From NCBI GenBank assembly GCA_019637645.1, contig JAHBVH010000039.1, forward strand, positions 1 to 64,000: DNA of 64,000 nucleotides, given 5' to 3'. Below the pieces are notes generated by a model, which saw nothing but the letters and a program-made list of their open reading frames with translations, did not search any database and had not been told where the DNA came from. A program made the translations under genes and the position numbers. Below, in pieces: positions 18,176 to 27,891 of the stretch; the first letter of the stretch is position 1, and each line of letters begins with the position of its first letter. The stretch is from Caldilineaceae bacterium. GTDB lineage: Bacteria; Chloroflexota; Anaerolineae; Caldilineales; Caldilineaceae.

Positions 18176-21100
18176 TTATTCTTCGGGCTTCAAGTCGTAG
18201 ACCGATTTGTCGCCATCCTGTTGGCGCAACGTTAGTTCAGGTGGTGTTGACGTTTGCGCATCGGGTTTCAACTGAAATTCCTTGGGCGCTGCTGTGCCTT
18301 CGTTCGTGGGCTTAGCCTGTGGCTGGGCCGCGACAATGGGCTTACCCGTCAAAGGCTGAACCGGTGTGGCGGGTGCTGGTTGGTGCCCACTGGCGCTGAC
18401 TGTTTCCGGCGTGGGGGCATGTGCGTTGCCATTGGCGCCGATCACACTCTCTTGCCGGACGACCGGTTGGCTTGGCGCATCGCTGGTGGTGACAAGCGCT
18501 GGAGTTAGCGACGGCGTCGTTGGCGTGGCGGCATGCCGCGCGGCGCGCTTGGCCGCGTCTTTCGCTTCACGCCGAGCCCGTCGGCGCGCGCTGCTCCGAT
18601 CTAAGAAGCCGACCACCATGCCATAGGCAACGGGGACCACGACCAAGGTCAACAAGGTGCTGGTGATCATCCCACCCATAATCGCAATCGCCATGGCTTG
18701 GCGGAATTCACCCCCAGCGCTCAGCCCGAGCGCAACAGGGATCATCGCTAGAATCAACGACAGCGAGGTCATGAGAATGGGGCGAAGGCGAATTGGCCCG
18801 GCGCGGCGCATGGCCTCGTTGGCGTCAATCCCCTTCTCGCGTTCACGATTGGCAAAATCGACCAACAAAATCGAGTTCTTTGTCACGAGACCCATTAGCA
18901 TAATAAAGCCAATAAAGGCTGTCAGATCCAGTGGGAAGCCAGTGACCAGCAATGCCAGCAGCGCACCGATAATGGCGAGCGGCAACGCAAGCATGATCAA
19001 AATAGGTTGAATAAAGCTGTTGAATTGACTGGCCAGCACCATATAGATAAAGACGATGGAGAGCAACATGGCTAACCCTAGATCCTGGAAGCCCTGGGTT
19101 TGTTGTTCAGCACTACCACCTAAGCTGACTGTAATGCCAGCTGGCGGTGTGATCGTTGCCAATAGATTGGCGACATCCGTGGTGGCCCCAGGTACTTTGC
19201 GCCCGGCCACGTTAGCCGTAATATTGATGGTTGGCTGACGGTCAATGCGGGAAATTTGATTGGGACCGGTTGTGAAGGCCGTGGTTGCGACTTGGCGCAA
19301 GGGGATCTGTGCGCCGCTTGGGGTCAGAAAGCTCAGGTTGAGAATGTCATCGACACTGGTACGACTATCCTCACGCAATTGTACCCGAATATCGGCCTCA
19401 TTCCCTTCGCCGCGGAAGGTCGTTACGGTATCCCCATTGATCAAGGTGCGCAGGGTAGAGCCAATTTGGGCCGTGCTGAGACCAAGCTGCGCTGCTTTTT
19501 CCCGCTCTACCACAAACTGTAGTTCAGGACGTCCCGCTTTGTAGCTGAGATCAAAATCGACTAACCCGGGAATTGTTCGTAGTTGCGCCAGTACGCTTTC
19601 GGCCTGTTGCCCTAGCGCTGCATAGCTGACATTTTCCAACCCGCGAATTTCAACGACGACATCGGTGGTGGCCCCGCCGGGGCCACCACCCAACGTAAAG
19701 GAAAGACCGGGCGCGTTGGCAAGTGGTCGGCGCAGCTCGTCAATGACTGTACGGGTGGTGTAATCCTGATGAATGCGCAGGAAGAAGCTCAGCTGCTCTG
19801 GGGCACCCGTTGCGCCGATGGTCGTAAAAATGTCTGCTACCCCTGGATGTTGCCGCAGAACGTTTTCGATCTTCAGCGCTTCCTGTTGACTCACGTCGAT
19901 AGGGGTGCCTGCCGGGAGGCGAACCGCCATGGTTGTCTCGTGTTGATCTACCGAAGGAATAAAGGCAAAGTCGAGAAAGGTCGCACCATAGAGGCTAACC
20001 ACCACAATGATCGTCGTGATTAACAAGGTCAACCATTTGAAGCGCAAAGCCCAATTCAAGAAGCCCCCGTAAAAGCGATTCAGCCAGCTATCGGCCTCGG
20101 CGTGCTCATGATCGTCTTTATCACTAATTTCGCGATCTTCTGTATCCTTGGCATTGAAGAAGTAGGCACTGAGCATGGGTGCCATCGTGAGCGATTCAAA
20201 GAAGGAGATAGCCATGGCGATACAAACGGTGAAGCCAAAGGCGACGAAGAAGCGACCGATGATCCCTTGGGCATAGGCAACAGGCAGAAAGACGGCCATG
20301 ACCGTTGCTGTTGTCGCGAGCACGGGCAAAAAGACTTCAGCCGTACCATGGCTGGCGGCTTCGATGGGTTTATAGCCTTTGTTTAGCCAGCGCAAAATAT
20401 TCTCGCGCACCACAATGGCGTCATCGATCACCAAGCCGACGACCAAGGCCAGCGCTAAGAGCGAAATGTTATTGAGCCCGATGTTGCTCAAGTGCATAAA
20501 GTAGAGTGTGGCGATCATAATGACCGGCAGACCCGCAATGGTAACGATCGTGCTGCGAAAATCGCGAAAGAAAACAAAGACGACTAGCGCCGCCAATAAC
20601 GAGCCCCACAGCAGATCTTCGACGGCCCCATCGATCGATTCACTGACCTGCACGGCCTGATCGCTGGCGATGACAATATCGAGATCAGGGTTGGCGGCAA
20701 TGATCGGTTCTAACTCTCGTTTGACCCCATCAACGACTGCGACTGTATTGCTACCGCTCTGTTTACGGATGCTAACGACGATGGATTCTTGGCCATTGAG
20801 GCGCGATAAGCTCTCGCGCTTCTTGTAGCCATCAACGACATCGGCGATATCGCGCAGATAGATCGGCGTCCCCCGGTTGGCAATGATCACATTTCGCAGA
20901 TCATCGATCGTTTGGAAATTGCCAGGGGTACGTAGGGTGACTTCCTGTTCACTCTCGACCAGGGAGCCGCCGGGAATGTTGATATTTTCGGTCTGGAGGG
21001 CGGCGCCGACTTGCTGGGGTGAAATTTTGCGCGCCTGCATGGCCTCAATATTGAGGTTGACTTGAATCTCGCGTTCTAACCCACCAGCAACGTCGACGGC

Positions 21101-21622
21101 CGCCACGTCCGGCACCCGCTGCAGCGGTGCTTGAATGGTATCTTCCACCAGTTGGCGCAGTTCTACCGGGCTCAGCTTGCCTGTCTTGTCGGCGACGCCA
21201 AAGAGCATGATCGCCTGATCCGAAGGATTAAAGCGGCGGATCACCGGCTCTTGGATCCCACTGGGCAAGTCGTTGCGCAATAAGTTCACCTTTTCGCGCA
21301 CTTCTTGACTCACCTTATCGGCGGATTGGTTGAGATCGAAGAGAATAACGATCGTGCTCACACTCTCGGCGGAAGTGGAATTGACGGTATCTACACCGCC
21401 AATGGTACTAAGCTCCGCCTCTAATTTTTTGGTGACTTGCTCTTCAACTTCGGTTGGCCCAGCACCAGGGTAGATGGTAATAACCGCAACTACCGGAAAT
21501 TCAACATCAGGATAAACATCGACCGGCATCCGAAAGTAGGAAAAGACGCCCATGATAATACCAGCGGCCAGGATCATGGTCATAAAGACCGGCTGGCGAA
21601 TGGAGATGTCCCAGATTTTCAT
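18176..21622 (-). CDS. RND-family efflux transporter, AcrB/HAE1 type
   Basis: Proton-driven efflux pump of the RND superfamily, 1148 residues. It shows two repeats of a membrane helix, a large extracytoplasmic loop and a five-helix bundle. Helix 4 carries GLVIDDAIVVRENI with the conserved Asp pair of the proton relay. The N-terminus (IWDISIRQPVFMTMILAAG) is typical. After the last helix (about residue 1020) comes an unusual cytoplasmic tail of roughly 130 residues rich in Ala, Pro, Thr, Lys and Gln. The ATG at 21622 follows a perfect GAGGAG site; an upstream TTG is not needed. It is the last gene of the unit tetR, membrane-fusion protein, pump. No outer-membrane channel gene is present, in keeping with a single-membrane cell. 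Substrates are unknown. Confidence 0.93.
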   Translation of the reverse strand: MKIWDISIRQPVFMTMILAAGIIMGVFSYFRMPVDVYPDVEFPVVAVITIYPGAGPTEVEEQVTKKLEAELSTIGGVDTVNSTSAESVSTIVILFDLNQSADKVSQEVREKVNLLRNDLPSGIQEPVIRRFNPSDQAIMLFGVADKTGKLSPVELRQLVEDTIQAPLQRVPDVAAVDVAGGLEREIQVNLNIEAMQARKISPQQVGAALQTENINIPGGSLVESEQEVTLRTPGNFQTIDDLRNVIIANRGTPIYLRDIADVVDGYKKRESLSRLNGQESIVVSIRKQSGSNTVAVVDGVKRELEPIIAANPDLDIVIASDQAVQVSESIDGAVEDLLWGSLLAALVVFVFFRDFRSTIVTIAGLPVIMIATLYFMHLSNIGLNNISLLALALVVGLVIDDAIVVRENILRWLNKGYKPIEAASHGTAEVFLPVLATTATVMAVFLPVAYAQGIIGRFFVAFGFTVCIAMAISFFESLTMAPMLSAYFFNAKDTEDREISDKDDHEHAEADSWLNRFYGGFLNWALRFKWLTLLITTIIVVVSLYGATFLDFAFIPSVDQHETTMAVRLPAGTPIDVSQQEALKIENVLRQHPGVADIFTTIGATGAPEQLSFFLRIHQDYTTRTVIDELRRPLANAPGLSFTLGGGPGGATTDVVVEIRGLENVSYAALGQQAESVLAQLRTIPGLVDFDLSYKAGRPELQFVVEREKAAQLGLSTAQIGSTLRTLINGDTVTTFRGEGNEADIRVQLREDSRTSVDDILNLSFLTPSGAQIPLRQVATTAFTTGPNQISRIDRQPTINITANVAGRKVPGATTDVANLLATITPPAGITVSLGGSAEQQTQGFQDLGLAMLLSIVFIYMVLASQFNSFIQPILIMLALPLAIIGALLALLVTGFPLDLTAFIGFIMLMGLVTKNSILLVDFANREREKGIDANEAMRRAGPIRLRPILMTSLSLILAMIPVALGLSAGGEFRQAMAIAIMGGMITSTLLTLVVVPVAYGMVVGFLDRSSARRRARREAKDAAKRAARHAATPTTPSLTPALVTTSDAPSQPVVRQESVIGANGNAHAPTPETVSASGHQPAPATPVQPLTGKPIVAAQPQAKPTNEGTAAPKEFQLKPDAQTSTPPELTLRQQDGDKSVYDLKPEE

Positions 21623-21727
21623 AATGATAACTCCTCGGCGAGAGATGGGAAGAGTAAGCGATTGCGCGCCCAAGCTTTCCTAGCGGCTTCGGCGTTCAAT
21701 GTTGTGCGCTCTCCTCTCTAATGTCGA

Positions 21728-23053
21728 CTACTGGACAAGTAAATCAACCGTTGCCGACATCCCAGGCAGCAATTGACTGGTTACCTCGTTGGGCTCCACC
21801 GTCACACGCACCGTGCGCGTTGCCGGATCGAGCTCTGGGGCAATGATCGTCACGGTGCCAGCGAATTGTTGACCTGGATAAGCATCCACATAGATGACCG
21901 CTGGTTGGCCTACCGCGAGTTGGCTAAGGCGCGTTTCTTCGACGGCAATGGTCACTTTGACTTCAGGTGACAGCAACGTGACGAGCGGCGCCCCAGGCGC
22001 AGCCATGGAGCCCACACTGCTGTTGACACGGGTCACAACCCCAGCCACAGCGGCTTTGACCGTCGCCTTGCTAATTTGCAATTGGGCTAGGTAGACGCCC
22101 ATTTCGGCCTGTTTCACCTGTGCTTCGACCGCGCGAATCTGTTCGGGTTTGGCTCCTTCGCGTAGCCGTTGAAGCTGGGCACGGGCCGCCGCCAACTGGG
22201 CATAGGCTCCCGCGATCACATCGTCCGTTGCACCTAACATGGCTTTGTCATATTGGGCTTGGGCTGCTTCGACCGCGAGGGTGGCCTGTTGAAGCTGCAA
22301 ACTTTGGGGCAACATCCCAATGGCTGGGTTGCCCTTCACTTGGTTATAGGCCGCTTGGGCAACCGTGACGGCGGCTTGGGCTTGTTTTAATTGAGCTAAG
22401 ACTAGCCGTTGCTCTTCTGCGGTGAGACCCGCCGTCGCCCGTTGGTAGGCGGCGCTAGCCGCGTTCACCCCCGCCTGCGCCGCGGCAAGATCATCAGGAT
22501 CGGCTGGCATCTGGGCGAGGGCTAACTGGGCATTGGCTGCTTCGAGGCCAGCCATTGCCTGGGCGCTTTGGGCTTCAAGCAGGGTTGTATCAAGCTGGGC
22601 AACCAAATCGCCTTTTTGCACAATGTCCCCCATTTGGAGGGGCAATGCGAGCACCATGCCCGCGGTTTCGGCCACAATCACCACTTGGCTCTCCGCCGCA
22701 ATTTCCCCGCTGTAACGGAGTGCGTTTGCTGTGGATAGACTGGCCGCCGATGCGGTTGTCGCCGTGGGTTGGGCTGCGGCCAAGCTCGCTGGCGCAGCTG
22801 TCGTTGTCGTGGTATCCGTGCTTGCGGTCGTCGCCGTTACCCCCTCCGCTGCTGGCGTACTTTCGGCGGGCGCAACCACGGTGCCGCCTGGTTCATAGGG
22901 GGTGGCTTCAAAGGGCACGCTGGTGGGCTGGGCTGCCGTGAAATTGCAAGCAGTTAAGAACAGGCTCAAGGCAATCAAGCTGCAAGCGAGGCTGGCTCGT
23001 TTTTTGGCACCTAGCCGATATGGCTGTGAACGAAGAAAATTTCGACTGTTCAT
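21728..23053 (-). CDS. RND efflux membrane-fusion lipoprotein (HlyD-like)
   Basis: Periplasmic-adaptor family protein, 441 residues, which partners the RND pump 105 bases downstream. It has a lipoprotein signal with lipobox L-T-A-C near residue 36, then a Thr/Ala/Pro-rich linker to about residue 105. A biotinyl-lipoyl-like half domain follows (GEIAAESQVVIVAETAG, QMGDIVQKGDLVAQLDT), then a long Ala/Gln coiled-coil hairpin (about 150-310), the second lipoyl half and a beta-barrel domain (VGQPAVIYVDAYPGQQFAG). The stop comes after ATVDLLVQ, so the C-terminal membrane-proximal domain is short. In a monoderm cell it would gather substrates on the outer face or stabilise the pump rather than bridge to an outer membrane. 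That role is inference. Confidence 0.92.
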   Translation of the reverse strand: MNSRNFLRSQPYRLGAKKRASLACSLIALSLFLTACNFTAAQPTSVPFEATPYEPGGTVVAPAESTPAAEGVTATTASTDTTTTTAAPASLAAAQPTATTASAASLSTANALRYSGEIAAESQVVIVAETAGMVLALPLQMGDIVQKGDLVAQLDTTLLEAQSAQAMAGLEAANAQLALAQMPADPDDLAAAQAGVNAASAAYQRATAGLTAEEQRLVLAQLKQAQAAVTVAQAAYNQVKGNPAIGMLPQSLQLQQATLAVEAAQAQYDKAMLGATDDVIAGAYAQLAAARAQLQRLREGAKPEQIRAVEAQVKQAEMGVYLAQLQISKATVKAAVAGVVTRVNSSVGSMAAPGAPLVTLLSPEVKVTIAVEETRLSQLAVGQPAVIYVDAYPGQQFAGTVTIIAPELDPATRTVRVTVEPNEVTSQLLPGMSATVDLLVQ

Positions 23054-23288
23054 ACGATACAGACTTCCTTAAACGTTTGACAATGAAAGACATTGCTCAC
23101 GAAAATTCGCTCATCTGCTGAAAGGCTTGAGCAACTTTGCTCTGTGTCGCGAGCCTAGGTAACGAACCTGGGTCGTCATTGGCCTTGCAGCGATGAGCGA
23201 ATCGCTTCGACTCATCCTAAAACATAAGTGTATTCACTTATTTGCAACTGCTAGAGATGATATACGTATACAAGAAAATGCAGTTGCG

Positions 23289-23960
23289 TCATGACTGGGG
23301 CGTTGACGTAGATGAGGGCGTTTGAATGCCGTGTAGAATGAGCTGGAGGGTATGTTCAGCTACATCTTCGTCAAGCTCCCAGGGGTAGGCACTTTGGGGG
23401 TCAGCTGCTTCCTTGCTAGGAGCGGCGCTCTGGGGCATCACATCCTGGAAATAGTGTCGAGAAATGACAAAGGCATTAATCATGCTCAAGAGACTATAGG
23501 TCGTATATTCCACATTGACAGGGCGAAAAACCCCTTCGTCAATACCTTGTTGGAGGAGACGCATGATGGGCCCAAGATGGATTTCGCGGTGGGTACACAT
23601 GATCTCACGGAAGAGGCGCTTACTTTCGCCTAAATCCCGAATTACGCCCATCATAATGGCGCGGCGGGTGTGCATTAAGCCAAAGTAGTTGTAGATCACC
23701 GCACGCAATTTGGCTAAACAGCCTTCTTCCTTTTCCATGGCCGCGCTGATGTGGGTATGGACACGGCGTAGATCGCGCTCGAGCACTTGCCGAAAAATGT
23801 CTTCTTTATCTTGGAAGTAATGATAAATCGTTGCTTTGGCTAGGCCCGATTCTAACGCAAGTTCACGCATGGAAAGCCCGGCATAGCCATGCCGGGCCAA
23901 TAGATCCTGAGCTGCATCTAAAATGGTTTCTTTCGAGCTAGAGCGAGTTTGTTCTTCCAT
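23289..23960 (-). CDS. TetR/AcrR-family transcriptional regulator
   Basis: DNA-binding repressor of 223 residues. The N-terminal helix-turn-helix is clear: ETILDAAQDLLARHGYAG, then SMRELALESGLAKATIYHYF, then DKEDIFRQVLE. The C-terminal ligand domain is typical in length but not assignable to a ligand. I start at the ATG at 23960; the frame is open upstream but the extra residues do not belong to the family. It is transcribed toward the membrane-fusion and pump genes (235-base gap), so it most likely controls them. A perfect 16-base palindrome at 24017-24032, 57 bases before the start, is the obvious operator. Confidence 0.93.
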   Translation of the reverse strand: MEEQTRSSSKETILDAAQDLLARHGYAGLSMRELALESGLAKATIYHYFQDKEDIFRQVLERDLRRVHTHISAAMEKEEGCLAKLRAVIYNYFGLMHTRRAIMMGVIRDLGESKRLFREIMCTHREIHLGPIMRLLQQGIDEGVFRPVNVEYTTYSLLSMINAFVISRHYFQDVMPQSAAPSKEAADPQSAYPWELDEDVAEHTLQLILHGIQTPSSTSTPQS

Positions 23961-24016
23961 GACTATAATAGTTTGACAACAAATCCTTCTTACTTGATAA
24001 TAACTAGCGCTTTTTC

Positions 24017-24032
24017 CCGACCGAACGGTCGG
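24017..24032. promoter_or_regulatory. Putative TetR operator
   Basis: CCGACCG-AA-CGGTCGG is a perfect palindrome with two central bases, followed by a partial repeat GGTCGGCC. Its size and GACCG-type half-sites fit TetR/AcrR operators. It lies in the divergent space between tetR and the secreted-protein gene, so it could affect both. Confidence 0.65.
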
Positions 24033-24238
24033 TCGGCCAAGATTGTACAGTCCATTGCGGCATCTTGTCAAACTTCAGATATCATAATTCCTGTTTATGG
24101 TTAGCGCATTGATTTGCATGGTGATAGCCCTCCTGGCTGGCGCGCAACGGCAAACGGCAACAATGGTTTAGCGGTTGATTGGGGCGCTTTAGGAGATAGC
24201 AGGGCAGACCATCACAACTTTAGAAATGAGGCAGTGAG

Positions 24239-26698
24239 ATGTTGCGCTTTCGTTTGCGCCACCCGAATCCTACAATGCACGCACAAACGGCACGACCAGC
24301 CGTTGGCCGACGATGGGCGCGCCTATCGGGGCTTTTTCTACTCCTTTTGCTGGGGTTCTTTTCTTTCTATACGGCGTTCTCTTGGGGGTTGCCAACAAGC
24401 CTCTATGCCCAAACGCAAGGTCGACTGGCGGTCGTTGGGGCGCAAGGCACTGATTTATATGATGCACCCGACGGCACCGTCCTCGCGACCCTGACCCCCG
24501 GCGCGACGCTGACGGCGGTTGGCCGCACCGCCGATAGTCGCTGGGTGGTAGTTGAAACAGATGCTGGGGAGAGTGGTTGGGTAGAGACCCGCACCATTGT
24601 GATTTTTGGGACGGAACAGCTGCCAGTCATGGCCGATATGGCTGCCGAATCACCCACGGCAGTTCCTTCTGCCGTGGTTTCTGCTACGGCGGCTTCTGCT
24701 ACGGGGACCACGACAGCCACAACCGCTCCTGTAACCGCGGGCGCGACTGCCGTGGCAACTGTGGCGGCAACCATGGTTCCACCGACGGCGACGCCAACGG
24801 CCGTGCCACCAACGGCAACCCCGACGCCACTCCCGCCGACTCCGACACCCGCGCCACCAACCCCGACGCCACTCCCGCCAACCCCAACACCTGTGCCGCC
24901 AACCCCAACGCTGGCTATGGGTGCCCAAGCGGAGTTGATCGCCGTCGTGAGCAGCAAAGGTGCGACGTTACGGAGCGCACCAACCGGGGATGCCTTGCTC
25001 ACCTTGGCAACTGGTACAGCCCTAAGTGCCCGGGGCCGGACCGCCGATGAGCGCACCCTTTTTGTAACCACAATGGCTGGCGAAAATGGTTGGGTTGCGG
25101 TGACCGAAGTTGTCGTCTTTAATGTAAAGAATTTGCCGGTGATGGATGAAACGTCTGTGTCACCGTCTCCGCCCGTGGCGACGACGGGAACCGTGACGGG
25201 AACCGTGACAACAACCGAAGAAGTGACGACAGCCGTGACGAGTGGCACACCTGCTGCTGCCCCAGCTAGCGCCACGGCTGTCGTCGTGAGTGTACCCCAG
25301 GCCACGGCGACCCAAGCTATGCGGCCAACCCCGGTCGCTGATGGCAAACCTACGGTACAGGTTGCCATGACCGGTTCACGCTTGAATGTGCGTTCCGGCC
25401 CTGGCACAACCTTCCCTATCATTGCCAAGGCATTGCCGCGCGAGGTATTTATTGCCGTGGGTCGCACTACTGATAACACCTGGGTGCAACTCGAAGTGCC
25501 CGATGTCAGTGGTGGCTTGGGGTGGGTCTCTGCGACCTATGTCGTGGTTAGCGAACCGATCGCTACCTTACCAATCTCCCAAGCCGTGAATGAGACGGCA
25601 GCGCCAGCAAGTGCGTCGATTCCCTTGCCTGCTGCCCAACCGACAGCTGCGCCGACTACAGCGTCACCTGCCGCTACGACAGAGTTTATATCTCCTGCAC
25701 CGACAACGGTCGCCACAGCAACCGCTGCGCCCAGTGTCCAACGCACCGGCCCAACGGGCTTGAGCGGCAATCTGGTGATTCAAAGCAGTTGGGGGGGAAC
25801 TTTCTATCTCTACAATTTGAGTACCGGTGAATTGCGCCCGCTGACCAGTGGTCTTGATCCGGCGATTAGTCCTGATGGTACACAAGTGGCCTTTAGCCGC
25901 ATTGGGAATGCCAATGGCATCTATCTCATCAATATCGATGGTAGCAATGAGCGTAAGATTTTTGGCGAGCGCGACGGGTTAATGTCACCGAAGTGGAGCC
26001 CCGACGGTAAGTGGATTGTCTTTAGCCGGAATGATGGTTTCTATCGCTGTCGCGACTTTGGCTTTGGGCTTTGTCTGACCAACGCCCAAATTATTGCCCA
26101 ATTTAACCTACCGAATGTGCCTGGTTTGAATGTGGATAAGCTCTTTAGTGATTATGATCGGATAGAGCGCCCAGAGTGGATGATTGCCCGCATTGCGGCC
26201 AATGGCGATGATTATCGCGACCTGGCGGCATTGAACAGTGCTCGGGCCCCCGATTGGAACGAAGCGGGCATTGTCTACCAATCAACCGCGGGGATCCAAC
26301 TGACCAAAGATGAAGCGGATGCCAATACGACGCAAGTCTATTATGATGGTTATGATTGGGATCCCGATTGGCAACCGAATGGTGGCCGCATTGTCTTCCA
26401 GAGCAAGGAAGGGCCACATTGGGAGATCTTTGCCGTGAATCCCGATGGTACGGGGCTGGTTGCGCTGACACGGCCTGTAACCACGCTCGTCGAACAGCTG
26501 CCCAGCAATGTTTCACCGACGTGGAGCCCCGATGGCAATTTGATCGCTTATCTCAGCAATCGCGATGAGAACAACAACGCTGGTGCCTGGCGGGTTTGGG
26601 TGATGAATGCCGATGGTAGCAACCAACGCCCATTGCCCGTCGATCTAGAAATCGGCTACACTTATAACAGCGAGCAGATGATCAGCTGGGGCCGCTAA
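24239..26698 (+). CDS. Secreted SH3b-repeat and TolB-like beta-propeller protein
   Basis: Extracellular or surface protein of 819 residues. A signal/anchor helix spans about residues 30-48. It is followed by three bacterial SH3-like domains at about 61-130, 230-300 and 372-440; the third has the canonical LNVRSGPGTTFPII motif. The first two are joined by a long Pro/Thr linker built from PTPTPLPP-type units. From about residue 510 the protein is a TolB/DPP-like beta-propeller, with blade motifs such as SPDGTQVAFSR, SPKWSPDGKWIVFSR and SPTWSPDGNLIAYLS. SH3b domains usually bind cell-wall material and propellers bind proteins or ligands, so a wall-associated scaffold or sensor is plausible. No catalytic residues are seen. 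A clear terminator follows 46 bases after the stop. Confidence 0.88.
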   Translation: MLRFRLRHPNPTMHAQTARPAVGRRWARLSGLFLLLLLGFFSFYTAFSWGLPTSLYAQTQGRLAVVGAQGTDLYDAPDGTVLATLTPGATLTAVGRTADSRWVVVETDAGESGWVETRTIVIFGTEQLPVMADMAAESPTAVPSAVVSATAASATGTTTATTAPVTAGATAVATVAATMVPPTATPTAVPPTATPTPLPPTPTPAPPTPTPLPPTPTPVPPTPTLAMGAQAELIAVVSSKGATLRSAPTGDALLTLATGTALSARGRTADERTLFVTTMAGENGWVAVTEVVVFNVKNLPVMDETSVSPSPPVATTGTVTGTVTTTEEVTTAVTSGTPAAAPASATAVVVSVPQATATQAMRPTPVADGKPTVQVAMTGSRLNVRSGPGTTFPIIAKALPREVFIAVGRTTDNTWVQLEVPDVSGGLGWVSATYVVVSEPIATLPISQAVNETAAPASASIPLPAAQPTAAPTTASPAATTEFISPAPTTVATATAAPSVQRTGPTGLSGNLVIQSSWGGTFYLYNLSTGELRPLTSGLDPAISPDGTQVAFSRIGNANGIYLINIDGSNERKIFGERDGLMSPKWSPDGKWIVFSRNDGFYRCRDFGFGLCLTNAQIIAQFNLPNVPGLNVDKLFSDYDRIERPEWMIARIAANGDDYRDLAALNSARAPDWNEAGIVYQSTAGIQLTKDEADANTTQVYYDGYDWDPDWQPNGGRIVFQSKEGPHWEIFAVNPDGTGLVALTRPVTTLVEQLPSNVSPTWSPDGNLIAYLSNRDENNNAGAWRVWVMNADGSNQRPLPVDLEIGYTYNSEQMISWGR
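24779..24910 (+). repeat. Low-complexity Pro/Thr coding repeat
   Basis: Short degenerate repeats based on CCGACGCCA / CCAACCCCGACG encode the Pro-Thr stalk between the first and second SH3b domains. The GC-rich repeats also open long false reading frames on the opposite strand. Confidence 0.85.
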
Positions 26699-26743
26699 CG
26701 TTACAATAGAAGCTCACATTCGGCCTTAAGTCCTAGAGGCATT

Positions 26744-26775
26744 AAAAAGCCTGCGCATAAGACGCAGGCTTTTTT
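26744..26775. terminator. Intrinsic terminator, active in both directions
   Basis: AAAAAGCCTGCG, seven-base loop, CGCAGGCTTTTT. The A-run before the stem and T-run after it make it a good terminator for the secreted-protein gene on the plus strand and for the cytochrome gene on the minus strand. Confidence 0.9.
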
Positions 26776-26799
26776 GTTTGAGTTAGTGCTCGCAGCGTA

Positions 26800-27891
26800 T
26801 TACGGGGCGGCGTTGCTAACCCCGGGAATACTCTTGAGATAAGTGGCAATCGCCGTGGCATCCCCTTCGGTGAGTTGGCTAAAGCGGCGGGTAATTTGTT
26901 GGCCCATGGCACCTTCTACCATGCTGCCGTCGGGATACATGCCGCTTACCAAGAAGTGGGCAATCTCTGCTTCGCTCCAGCTTCCAATGCCGGTTGCTTC
27001 ATCCGGTGTCAGATTAGAAGCAAATTCGTCGCGTAAGGGCGCGCCTGCTAGGAGCATATCAGCCGTATCGCTGCCATCCGCATCTTTCGGCGTATGACAA
27101 CCACCACAGGCGGCTAAGACAACCAGTTGTTCACCCCGCGCAATCGGGTCGGTTGGCGGCGTAGCCAGTGGTGCTGCTGCAGGCGTATAGCTGGCTGGCT
27201 CGGCGGACAATTCGCCGTCCGGCACAGCATTGCTCACGGGCTCTTGGGCAAGCAGCCAAGCGGCCACGTTGTAGGCTTCTTCAGTGGAAAGCGCGCTAAA
27301 GCGCATATAGGGCATGGCTGGGTGCAGTTGACCACCATCCGGCTCAGCGCCAGTCTGGAGGGCGTTGACGATCGCCTCTGGGCTCCAGCTCCCAATGCCT
27401 GTTTCGGGGTCTGGCGTGATATTGGATGCATAGACAACGCCGGTGGGTACTTCAAATTCATTGCCACCCGCCAGACCACCCAAATCCCGGTTCATGTGAC
27501 AGCCACAGCCACCCGTGAGGAGGGCAATATAGGCCCCAGCCTCCACATCGCCAATGAGCGAACCGCTATCGCTTGTGCCCGTCGTCACTTCGGCAGCCGT
27601 CACTGTTTCGGTGGCGGTAATCTCCTCCGTGCTCGTCATCGTCTCCGTCGCCGGTTCTTCTTCGGCTGGTGCGGTCGGCTCTTCTGCTGGCTCTTCGGTT
27701 GGTTCGGCGGTTGGTTCGGTGGTGGGTTCTTCGGTTGGCCCGGCGGTCGGCTCTGCTGGTGCTTCGGTCGGGGCAGCGGGTTCCGCCGTTGGCGTGGCCG
27801 ATTGGCAGGCGCCCAAGGCTACCATGAGGAAGATCAGCAACCCAGCCGCAAGGTAGAGTGGCTTCATGCGAGCAACTGCACTACGTATCAT
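26800..27891 (-). CDS. Diheme c-type cytochrome lipoprotein
   Basis: Secreted electron carrier, 363 residues. It has a lipoprotein signal (MKPLYLAAGLLIFLMVALGACQS, lipobox ending at Cys31) and a long acidic Pro/Thr/Glu linker to about residue 110. Two cytochrome c domains follow, with heme motifs CGCH (about residue 125) and CGGCH (about residue 262). Both domains share a repeated pattern: a GIGSWS segment, then MYPDGSM or LHPAMPY, then SQLTEGDATAIATYL or SALSTEEAYNVAAWL. This is the two-domain arrangement of alcohol-dehydrogenase-type or c4-like cytochromes. The first motif reads G-G-C-G-C-H, a three-residue C-x-C-H; to be CxxCH it needs a Cys at the right place, so heme attachment in domain one should be checked. 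The ATG at 27891 has AAAGGAG upstream. It lies alone, convergent with the SH3b gene. Confidence 0.8.
   Translation of the reverse strand: MIRSAVARMKPLYLAAGLLIFLMVALGACQSATPTAEPAAPTEAPAEPTAGPTEEPTTEPTAEPTEEPAEEPTAPAEEEPATETMTSTEEITATETVTAAEVTTGTSDSGSLIGDVEAGAYIALLTGGCGCHMNRDLGGLAGGNEFEVPTGVVYASNITPDPETGIGSWSPEAIVNALQTGAEPDGGQLHPAMPYMRFSALSTEEAYNVAAWLLAQEPVSNAVPDGELSAEPASYTPAAAPLATPPTDPIARGEQLVVLAACGGCHTPKDADGSDTADMLLAGAPLRDEFASNLTPDEATGIGSWSEAEIAHFLVSGMYPDGSMVEGAMGQQITRRFSQLTEGDATAIATYLKSIPGVSNAAP

Noticed and set aside
24403..25479. Long minus-strand reading frame (358 residues) opposite the SH3b/propeller gene
   Set aside because: It is low-complexity Val/Gly/Ala caused by the GC-rich Pro/Thr repeats on the other strand; the plus strand has clear SH3b domains.
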